Below are positions 57,066 to 64,000 of a stretch of DNA of 64,000 bases, piece by piece. Every line of letters begins with the position of its first letter. Position 1 is the stretch's first letter. The position numbers and the translations under genes are program-made. The stretch spans positions 310,001-374,000 of the forward strand of contig JAKZZE010000022.1 of NCBI GenBank assembly GCA_024220505.1, read 5' to 3'. The notes below the pieces were generated by a model. The model was given only the letters and a program-made list of their open reading frames with translations. It ran no database searches and was not told where the DNA came from. The DNA is from Rhizopus arrhizus (taxonomy: Eukaryota; Mucoromycota; Mucoromycetes; Mucorales; Rhizopodaceae).

Positions 57066-60000
57066 TCACCGAGGAGCAGAAATGGAATCAAAACGGTTTA
57101 TAAGACGTTCGGCACATGTAAATACATAGTTGGCTGTAAAAGGAGTGTCATGGAATAAGAACTGCCATCGGCAAGTCCAAATAGCTTGCAGGACACAAGC
57201 AACTAGTTGGAAGGAGGAGAGAGATGGAGCATCCGTCAGGGAGAGGTCTCGGGGTGGCATTGGACGCATATATAAGACTGCGGAAGAGTAGTCTTTCAGG
57301 AAGAAGTATATATGAGAGGTCCATTGAGGCGCGAAAAACTTTGGAGCTACCATGGACCAAACAGCGGAAACAGCCGGACAGGTGAAGAAGAAATGCAACA
57401 GAGAGTCAGGCTCGATGGAGCAGAGGGGACAGATGTTGATAGGATATTTGGCGGGAGCAACATGGTGGAGGAAGCCCAGGTGAGGGATCCGTCGATGGAG
57501 GATTTTGTACCAAATGGTGCGCGAGAGGTGTGGTATTTTAGCAGACCATAACGCTAGCCAAGCTCGAGCTGGAAGGATTGGAGCGTGAGATAGGGAGTGG
57601 CGTGGTGGATGATCACGGGATGCCCGAAGAGTAGCGGGGTTATGGAGACGGTAAAGGTATTTGTACGCCTTAGGTGAGAGTACTAACAGTCTGGATGGTA
57701 TGGCAGAAAGCGAAGGGGAGCCGAAGATCCGGGAGATGATTGGAGAGAGACTGAAAGGAGCGGAAGCGCTATTGAGTGTGGTGTTAGTCAAAATAGATGA
57801 GAGAGCCGAACACAGTTGGATTGTGCCAATCGAAAGTAGGTTTATGACTTGTTTGCTGGTGCGAGAGTAGTGAAAGATTTCGGTAGATGTGAAGTGACGG
57901 AAGCGAAGGTGGTGGTTGACTGGATCTAGCCTTAGGATGTGTGAACCGATCATTTTTTTAAAAGTACGAGAAGAGAAAATATGTGGTAATGGAGAAGATG
58001 TACAAGAAGGAGAGATAATAATTGACAAAGGTAAGCACAGATAAGTGGTAGGGGAAAGTACAATATCATCAAGAGTAGAGGAGGTAATTGAATCAATAGA
58101 TTTGAATAAAGTAGAAAAGCTATGCAAGGATTTAGTAGACAGATATGAAGACCGAAAGCTGGGAAACAACAGTGGCCAAATGTATGATGATGGTAAGTCA
58201 TCGGGCGCAGCAGATTGCAATTGTAAAAGATACTTACAGTAGGGAATGCTAGGTAAAGGAAAGTCAGTAACAGTACACTCAATGCCCAAAGGCTGTAGTA
58301 GATGCAAGAGCCATCTCCACTGTAGAGCTTTGTATTGGGATTCAGGATCAAGTAGCTTCACCCCACCGGCGGTCCTCGGTAGTATGAGTGTTGCATAGGA
58401 AATGCGAGGGAAAGAGCCCCCATTCATAAATCTGGACGAAATGCTGCGAATACGAGAAAGCTGAGACTTCGCTAGAGGTACCAATCGGAGAACATGCCAC
58501 AGTCGAGATAGAATAAGTGAGTTGAGGACGGTTGCCCTACCTCGAATAGACAGTTGGCGTTGGGAGTGGATGTTGCATGCATTGCTGATGGACGTAATAA
58601 GTTGCTCCATGAAAACATTACGCTGTTGAGGGGAGCTGTAAACGGGGTAGCCAAGATATCGTAAAGGCGACAGAGATTGGGCGTCGTGCCATGTGGAGAT
58701 ATGGTGGTCTGTCAGAAATTGCTGCCATTCCGGCAGAGTGGCACCACTCAGAGAGAAGGCTTGTGTTTTGTTGTAGTTGAGATGAGCGTTGGAAGCAGCT
58801 GCATATGTGCTGATGGCAGCTTGGAGACGGTCGAAGTCTTGAAAGGAACTGAGTATCACGAGAACATCGTCGGCGTAGGCGAGTGCTTTAACTGCAGGAG
58901 GTGTGGAAGCGGAAGGAATATTTGAATAAGGCGGGTGAGGAGGAGGAGGTTCTACGAATTGGGGCGGGGCAAAGTTGAAGCCCTGGAAGGATGCATCTTG
59001 ATCTATGAGGCGAAGGAACGGGTCAAAGGCGAGATTGAAGAGCAAAGGACTAAGTGGGTCCCCTTGGCGCAAGCCTCGCTGTGCTTGGAAGGGTTTGGTT
59101 AGGAAACCATTAACGTTAATACTTACCTGAGTGGAGAAGAAAAGGTTCATGATGGAATTATTCAGTTGAGGGGGTACTCCAAAACGAGACAGGACTTGAG
59201 AAAGATAATCTGGGTGGACGCGGTCATAGGCTTTTTCTTGATCTAAAAGCATTCCAACAGCGGAAGAACGACTGATGGAGGCTGCGGTCATTGCCAGTTG
59301 GAGGATGCGGCCATTTTCTCCAATGAAACGCCCAGGCATGAAGCCTAGCTGATGTTGGCAGATCTTGGTTTCAAGAGTATTCATGAGTCTAGAATTTAGT
59401 AGGCGGGTGAAGACTTTGGCGTCAGTATTGATGAGGGCAATTGGACGCCAATTCCGGAGTGTTGTCAGATCACCTTTTTTTGGTAACAGAGAAACACATG
59501 AAGTCTGCCAAGAGGGTGGGAAAACTCCGGTGAGTAGAGCATCGTTGAAGACCTGGACAACCAGACGAGAGATGCCGTTGTGAGAGAACAAAAGCTTTAG
59601 GATTTCATAAGGGAGACCATCCATGCCGGGGCTGCTGCGTCTAGGAGTACGGTTAGTAGCGTTTAGTAGGTCATCAAGCGTAAAGGGTTCAAGAAGCAAA
59701 TCAGCGTCATTTGTAGTAATACTATCGGATATGGGAATAGTCTCCAGAAGGCTGTCAACGGAGTCCTGATCGATTGGTGAAGGAGTGAACAAGGAACGGT
59801 AAAACTCAACAGTAGCATCCTGTAGTTCAGCAGGTGTCTTACAGATACGGGACGGATCATCTGGATGTTGGAGTTGTTCGATATAACGGGAAGAAAACTG
59901 ACGATCAATTATGCGTTTAAGGTAACCGGCAGAGAGTTCCCCATGTTCTTGCCAATGTTTTCGTGCCTTAAGCGCTTTGGAATCTGCAATATCCTGTTGG

Positions 60001-61247
60001 ATATGACTAATTTTGGCTTCAATCGAGGATAACTGGGGATGTAAGGAGTCGGGAGAGGAAGGATTTGTTAGGAGATGATTACGTTGGGATTGTAGACTAT
60101 CGAGTGTATTTTGTCGCCAGGATGCTTGTCGTCGCCCCACTGAGCGAGCGATTCGTTTAGTTTCCTGTTTCACTTGATCCCATAGATCCTGAGGCGAGGT
60201 GGCTGAGGTGGGTGCGGGACCCTCAATTGGAAGATGAATGTCAAGTACAGAAGAGCAGAATTGGTCTAAAGTGGATTTCAGGCGCTTAATAAAGAAACGA
60301 TTAGTTGCTAAAAATGGGTTAGCTCGCCAAAAGCCTTTTCCATGTTGTGAACTGCCAAATTTAAAGGAAACACTCAGTAAGGCATGATCAGTCCAAAGGC
60401 TATTAATGAAGGCTACCGAAGAGCGAGTGCGATGGGATGCAAGAGACTGTGACAGGAAGATGTAATCAATGGTAGTGGACACATTATCTCTACGGAAGGT
60501 AGGTAGAGTTTGGTCCAAAGAAGGGTGGACACATTCTGTTAGGTATGTGTTAACAAATTGATGCCACCGCGACTGAGCAGTGGTAGGGGAAGAAGTGTCC
60601 GAATGGCGGGACAATTGTCGAGAAGAATGGGGATGATAGTTGAAGTCGCCGGTGATAATAATCTGGGAGAAGTCACCGCTTGGAGCAGTAAACTGAGGGT
60701 CAGATTCGAAGGGATTATAGAAAGACTCAATATGGGAGAACAGAGGCAGTTGAAGGGTCCTATGGAAGAACTCACGACGCTCGGATGCTGAGGGAGGAGC
60801 GTACAACGTGATAAGAAGGAAAGGCTCAAAAAAATTGGATTGGTGAGACACTTGGCAACAGATGAAGCGACCATCAGTGGTAACAAATTGGTCGGAGAGA
60901 ATGAGAGCAGGGTTAAGGCTAACTATACCGCAGTATTTAGACCAAATAGATGAGTTTGTCTGAAACTGTAGGTCGAGTTGTTGTTGAGATTCTAAGGAAG
61001 AGGAGTTTGTATCTTGTAATGTGAGGATATCGAAGGATTGGTGGCGAAGGTAGTGAATGAAGGATGAAGTAACGGATGGTGCGCTAGTTTTAAGCAGATG
61101 TCGGCAGTTGAGAGAACCAATTTGGAGCGGGATTGAACGGTGGGAGGTAGATCGAGGGGATAGGTTAGTAGAATTGTTAGGAGAGGAAAGGTTAGTAATA
61201 TTATCGTATTGGTTATAGTTCATAGTATTAGTATTATTCATATGCAT
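57066..61247 (-). CDS. LINE ORF2: endonuclease and reverse transcriptase
   Basis: A single 1,393-codon frame. It nicks target DNA and reverse-transcribes the element RNA by target-primed reverse transcription. N-terminal EEP-type endonuclease: QIGSLNCRHLL (about residue 42), ITGDFNYHPHS (about 200), DYIFLSQS (about 263), TDHALLSVSF (about 287). RT: LLPKKGDLTTLRNWRPIALI (about 590-610), GFMPGRFIGENGR, LLDQEKAYDRVHP (about 669), GLRQGDPLSPLLFNLAFDPF, and the catalytic LAYADDVLVIL (about 787). A long connection domain ends in a CCHC-like zf-RVT motif, CPLCSIEPDSLLHFFFTCP (about 1272-1290). No RNase H domain and no stop or shift. The start MHMNNTNTMNYNQYDNITN is N/T-rich, and an internal ATG a few codons on is equally possible. 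Confidence 0.94.
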   Translation of the reverse strand: MHMNNTNTMNYNQYDNITNLSSPNNSTNLSPRSTSHRSIPLQIGSLNCRHLLKTSAPSVTSSFIHYLRHQSFDILTLQDTNSSSLESQQQLDLQFQTNSSIWSKYCGIVSLNPALILSDQFVTTDGRFICCQVSHQSNFFEPFLLITLYAPPSASERREFFHRTLQLPLFSHIESFYNPFESDPQFTAPSGDFSQIIITGDFNYHPHSSRQLSRHSDTSSPTTAQSRWHQFVNTYLTECVHPSLDQTLPTFRRDNVSTTIDYIFLSQSLASHRTRSSVAFINSLWTDHALLSVSFKFGSSQHGKGFWRANPFLATNRFFIKRLKSTLDQFCSSVLDIHLPIEGPAPTSATSPQDLWDQVKQETKRIARSVGRRQASWRQNTLDSLQSQRNHLLTNPSSPDSLHPQLSSIEAKISHIQQDIADSKALKARKHWQEHGELSAGYLKRIIDRQFSSRYIEQLQHPDDPSRICKTPAELQDATVEFYRSLFTPSPIDQDSVDSLLETIPISDSITTNDADLLLEPFTLDDLLNATNRTPRRSSPGMDGLPYEILKLLFSHNGISRLVVQVFNDALLTGVFPPSWQTSCVSLLPKKGDLTTLRNWRPIALINTDAKVFTRLLNSRLMNTLETKICQHQLGFMPGRFIGENGRILQLAMTAASISRSSAVGMLLDQEKAYDRVHPDYLSQVLSRFGVPPQLNNSIMNLFFSTQVSINVNGFLTKPFQAQRGLRQGDPLSPLLFNLAFDPFLRLIDQDASFQGFNFAPPQFVEPPPPHPPYSNIPSASTPPAVKALAYADDVLVILSSFQDFDRLQAAISTYAAASNAHLNYNKTQAFSLSGATLPEWQQFLTDHHISTWHDAQSLSPLRYLGYPVYSSPQQRNVFMEQLITSISNACNIHSQRQLSIRGRATVLNSLILSRLWHVLRLVPLAKSQLSRIRSISSRFMNGGSFPRISYATLILPRTAGGVKLLDPESQYKALQWRWLLHLLQPLGIECTVTDFPLPSIPYCKYLLQLQSAAPDDLPSSYIWPLLFPSFRSSYLSTKSLHSFSTLFKSIDSITSSTLDDIVLSPTTYLCLPLSIIISPSCTSSPLPHIFSSRTFKKMIGSHILRLDPVNHHLRFRHFTSTEIFHYSRTSKQVINLLSIGTIQLCSALSSILTNTTLNSASAPFSLSPIISRIFGSPSLSAIPSRLLVLSPKAYKYLYRLHNPATLRASRDHPPRHSLSHAPILPARAWLALWSAKIPHLSRTIWYKILHRRIPHLGFLHHVAPAKYPINICPLCSIEPDSLLHFFFTCPAVSAVWSMVAPKFFAPQWTSHIYFFLKDYSSAVLYMRPMPPRDLSLTDAPSLSSFQLVACVLQAIWTCRWQFLFHDTPFTANYVFTCAERLINRFDSISAPR

Positions 61248-61290
61248 ATGGTTAGATATAAGGAGTGGAGGAAGAGAACACTGGGAAGTG

Positions 61291-62694
61291 TTATTCGTCC
61301 CCTAGTCTGACTCCGGGCTTACCAAAGTTTGCCCGAGTGGATCGGCGAACAGGGGCGGCTGGGGCTGGGCTGGGCTGTTGTGAGTTGATAGTGTTAAGCA
61401 CTGCGTTGGTTTCGACAGCGGATGTAGGAGGGTGTAGATCAGAATGACTGGAGGTGGTGCTGATATTGCCGTTAATGTCCATGTCATGATCTTCAGTTGC
61501 GGATAATACTGGTAGATTTGCGTTATCAGGGAGTGTGGAGGTGTTGGTGTCAACTGAATTTGACGGGGAGAATTTGCTGGAATTGATGGTTGAGTCTGGG
61601 ATTGCAGTACTAGGGGTGCTGGACGGGGTAGGTTGGTCTATAGGAGCGGCGATCGATGTGGTTTCACGTTGTAGGATGGACGTGGGAGTGACAATGTTGC
61701 AGGAAGAGATGCGGGATTCCGGAGCGACTTGACGAGAACGCTTGGAATGAGCGAGTTCTGAAGGCGGTGCTCTAGTACAGTCGATGCTGAGGTGTCCGCG
61801 AACACCACAAGTGAAACAGGTACGATTTTCGCGAGGTCGTTCAGGACAGGAATCTCGAGTGTGGCCCATAGCCTTGCAATAGCGGCAATGCTTTGGCATA
61901 CGGGACCAAGTGACGAGAATACTCGTCTTGTCGTTATAGTCAAGTTTGTACTGTGGACTACAGTCGTTGGAAGTGTCCTGTAAATCAACGAGGACGTGGC
62001 CATTACCGCGGAACCATTGGGAAGAAATATCGTCAAGGTGCAATACGATATCGATGACAGTGCCATAACGGGAAAACAACTGCAGGATGGTGTCCCGCGT
62101 TTCGACGGGGGACTCCATAGGTACACCACTAAAATTGAAGCGTGTGAGTGTAGTAGAGAAAGTACGAGTGGCCGGGAAAGGGACTTCGTCGATCACAATG
62201 GGTTCGGCAATGGCTTTGTTGCAAGTTTCATTGGAATTCAAAGCAATCTCAATCGACAATGAGTGGCCTTGTTCCTTATGTTGAATGGCGTAGCCAACAC
62301 CATAAGGAAATTGTTGGCGGAGTTTGTTGAGCAAAGGAACGTCCAAATGGCGAAGGTTGGCAGGAACAGTGTAAGTGACGGAGCAGTCAGAGGAACCGGT
62401 GGCATAAGACAGAGGAGTGGCAGGGGATAGAGCATCGGTGAAGATTGAAATGTAGGTAGGAGTAGAGGTAGCAGAGGTGGCGGGGCGATTGTTGGAATTG
62501 GCATGTCGGGAGGAGGAAGGTTTGAAAACTCGAGGTGCGTGGGTGGGAAGCGTGCCCTGGACAGCATCACGAAAACCAGATGTGGGTGTTGAGATCTCTG
62601 TGGCAGATGTACTGAAGAGAACCGTTGGTGTAGAGTTGGGAGAATCCCTAGGGACACCCTCTGTATCCAAGTGGTGAATATTGGAAAGAACCAT
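61291..62694 (-). CDS. LINE ORF1: RNA-binding Gag-like protein
   Basis: About 467 residues, intact. It coats the element RNA as a ribonucleoprotein. I take MVLSNIHHLDTEGVPRDSPN (62694) as start because an earlier in-frame ATG (62727) lies outside the element, in flanking DNA. A low-complexity S/T/P region is followed by an RRM-like domain (VPANLRHLDVPLLNKLRQQF, TLTRFNFSGVPMESPVETRD, GTVIDIVLHLDD), then two CCHC knuckles, CRYCKAMGHTRDSC (about residue 266) and CFTCGVRGHLSIDC (about 291), and a long S/T/P-rich tail ending FGKPGVRLGDE. ORF2 starts 43 bp downstream in another frame, so re-initiation or an internal entry is needed to translate it. Confidence 0.9.
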   Translation of the reverse strand: MVLSNIHHLDTEGVPRDSPNSTPTVLFSTSATEISTPTSGFRDAVQGTLPTHAPRVFKPSSSRHANSNNRPATSATSTPTYISIFTDALSPATPLSYATGSSDCSVTYTVPANLRHLDVPLLNKLRQQFPYGVGYAIQHKEQGHSLSIEIALNSNETCNKAIAEPIVIDEVPFPATRTFSTTLTRFNFSGVPMESPVETRDTILQLFSRYGTVIDIVLHLDDISSQWFRGNGHVLVDLQDTSNDCSPQYKLDYNDKTSILVTWSRMPKHCRYCKAMGHTRDSCPERPRENRTCFTCGVRGHLSIDCTRAPPSELAHSKRSRQVAPESRISSCNIVTPTSILQRETTSIAAPIDQPTPSSTPSTAIPDSTINSSKFSPSNSVDTNTSTLPDNANLPVLSATEDHDMDINGNISTTSSHSDLHPPTSAVETNAVLNTINSQQPSPAPAAPVRRSTRANFGKPGVRLGDE

Positions 62695-62698
62695 GAAT

Positions 62699-62713
62699 GC
62701 AAGAATTATATTA
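62699..62713. repeat. LINE target-site duplication, right copy
   Basis: GCAAGAATTATATTA, identical to 56805-56819, adjoining the 5' end of the element. Confidence 0.93.
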
Positions 62714-63274
62714 GGCACGACATACAATTTATTTGATTTGGAGCTTCAAAAAATCATTGACTTTGACATCAACGATATTTTCATGTTAGGCAACAAGTTA
62801 TTCTTGGCGCTGGCGCAATGAATTCTTATGGTAAGTGGGACAAACAATTCTATGTCACCGCCAAAAATTTTTAGAGAAGATTATTAAGTATCTTACAACA
62901 AACTGTATTGTTCACCTTTTTGATAATAAATTGATTAAAAAAATGTCCTTTTTTGGGGTCAAACTGATCTAAAAAAAAATTATTATAAGACTACGTCCAG
63001 AATTGGAGTGGAGCTAACCACTATTGTTGTAGGAACGACTGACAACTTATAAATAGTGTTTTTCACAAAACATTAGACAGAAGTCCTGAGATCAATGAAA
63101 TCCTGAAATGATAGCAACCATATTTGTAACTACTCTACTTGTAAGTTTATTCAAGATATTCACCTCACTTTTGATCAGCAATTTACTCAAGCTTACCATC
63201 CTTTTCGATCATGATGGATCTACAATTATGTTACTGACAAAGTCTTTCTTTAACAGAATCGGTGAATTTCATCG
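62714..63274. other. Right flank of the LINE and probable 5' region of the next gene
   Basis: A short plus-strand coding-like stretch, YNLFDLELQKIIDFDINDIF ending at a TGA (62818-62820), could belong to the gene that received the LINE. Further right, GTAAGT (63139-63144) and TTTCTTTAACAG (63245-63256) form a well-shaped intron in the leader of the ORF at 63275. Nothing else is supported. Confidence 0.45.
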
Positions 63275-64000
63275 TATGTCTCGAGGACGAAGAACTTTAG
63301 TCTCTATCTCTTTCCTGTTATTGACCGTCGTAGCTGATATCCTACTGCCCTGGACTTCAACTATTTATTTCAAGTTTGCCAGAATTAGCAGTGAACCAAC
63401 AGCAGTTCGTCCTACGTTTTTGCATCCTTCATACTTCTCTTTGCCCACTAGCCCTAATTTCAACTATAATAGTACGACTCAGTATGGGCAAGCCGCAGCT
63501 CAATACTTACTCCCTGAACTTACAAATGATAGTTCTAAATGGGTCGATTCTACCACAGCAAGGATTTATGGCCCTTTGTCTGGTCAACAATTCGATGAGA
63601 AAAAAATTAGAAAACGATTAGGATACCAACCTCCGGGACTCCTTTATTGCCAACATACGATTTTGTCGAGTTGCAATATTACTCAGCCGATCGAGATCTC
63701 ACAGTTAGTTAGTAAATACGGCTCATTGCTAATGTACATAGCAAATTCGGGAGATGACTACAACATCGTATCAGGCTTTGGGCAGTATTTTACAGGCTAT
63801 CTTAATAATTTGCAATATTATGTTAATATGGTGCTCGTTGACCTTCAGCAGGGTTTCTTTTGGGACGGAACTGACATGGCCGCATATAATTACACTCGTA
63901 CAACCTTTAGCATATGGGATGCTGAAGCACTCAACTTAGTAAAGTCTTATGAAATCTTGCCTGATGTGGTTTTCATGAATCTTAGCGGACAAAACATTCA
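63275..64000 (+). CDS. Unrecognised membrane-anchored or secreted glycoprotein-like ORF, runs off window
   Basis: Open without a stop to the last base (242 codons, incomplete). The chosen start MSRGRRTLVSISFLLLTVVA gives a basic N-terminus and one strong hydrophobic segment, typical of a signal anchor or signal peptide. The frame is also open further up to an ATG at 63108, but a GTAAGT..CTTTAACAG intron there suggests that part is spliced leader. The remainder is lumenal/extracellular in character, with sequons YNST, NDSS, CNIT, NYT and MNLS, a two-cysteine loop (LLYCQHTILSSCNI), and aromatic-rich motifs (YFTGYLNNLQYYVNMVLVDL, GFFWDGTDMAAYNYTRTTFS). I recognise no family. GC content is higher than the neighbouring spacers and codon use is ordinary, so it looks like a live gene. 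Confidence 0.65.

Larger units (their letters stand above)
56820..62698 (-). mobile_element. Full-length LINE (non-LTR retrotransposon), apparently intact and young
   Basis: A 5,879-bp element on the minus strand with ORF1 and ORF2 both open and separated by 43 bp. It is flanked by a perfect 15-bp duplication, GCAAGAATTATATTA, at 56805-56819 and 62699-62713. Its 3' end is an 18-bp A tail (T18 on the plus strand, 56820-56837), preceded by a 230-bp 3'UTR that carries an unusual A-rich tract with spaced Gs (plus strand 56973-57037). The 5' end lies only 4 bp before the ORF1 start codon, so there is essentially no 5'UTR; the copy may have lost a short leader. Endonuclease plus RT plus a zinc-type motif, without RNase H, is L1/Tx1-like in layout. 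Confidence 0.93.

Noticed and set aside
57148..60886. Numerous frames on both strands within the LINE
   Set aside because: All overlap the 1,393-codon ORF2, which has complete motifs; they are out-of-frame shadows.
1..64000. tRNA or rRNA genes
   Set aside because: I looked for T-arm-like GGTTCGA patterns with matching stems and for rRNA-like blocks and found none that hold; every GTTCGA-type hit lies in coding or transposon DNA without a cloverleaf.

Overview
The window looks like nuclear DNA of an early-diverging filamentous fungus, most likely a mucoralean (Rhizopus/Mucor-like) species. The reasons are AT-rich spacers full of A/T homopolymers, genes broken by many 45-110 bp GT..AG introns, and a protein set that mixes typical fungal genes (Zn2Cys6 factor, Abp1, alcohol oxidase) with genes better known from animals (base-exchange phosphatidylserine synthase, RABL6, Rheb). 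No tRNA, rRNA or CRISPR array was seen.

The left part (1-28.6 kb) is dense, ordinary gene space. In order: a partial ABCC transporter (-), a base-exchange phosphatidylserine synthase (-), a Thp3/LENG8-type SAC3-domain protein (-), a divergent CCAAT-rich promoter, Abp1 (+), a Gap1/IQGAP-type RasGAP (-), a TMEM50/Vps68 membrane protein (-), a long gene-poor spacer, an intersectin/Pan1-like SH3-RhoGEF-PH protein (+) whose frame breaks twice at A-runs, an RNF5-type E3 ligase (-), a dead Tc1/mariner element, a RABL6-like GTPase (+), a tiny overlapping convergent gene (-) and an alpha/beta hydrolase (-). Abp1, the intersectin-like protein, the RasGAP and Rheb are all of the actin, endocytosis or small-GTPase signalling type.

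From 28.62 to 33.09 kb a 4.46 kb composite sits between the hydrolase and Rheb. It is bounded by two 285-bp inverted arms that differ only at their outermost base. Each arm is the 3' end of a Tc1/mariner transposase. Between them lie a partial transposase, a solo LTR and about 2.9 kb of unrelated DNA with a two-exon ORF. Host genes then resume: Rheb (-), an acidic two-exon protein (-), an FHA protein (+), a Zn2Cys6/AT-hook factor (+), a fatty-alcohol oxidase (-) and a two-domain fasciclin protein (-).

From 46.2 to 62.7 kb there is a transposon island: LINE fragments, a second copy of the solo LTR (with a clean 5-bp target duplication), a 181-bp direct repeat, two decayed multi-exon genes, another Tc1-type transposase, and a full-length, apparently intact two-ORF LINE (56,820-62,698) with an 18-bp A tail and a perfect 15-bp target-site duplication, inserted beside the ORF1 of an older LINE. 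At the right edge an unrecognised glycoprotein-like membrane ORF starts and runs out of the window.
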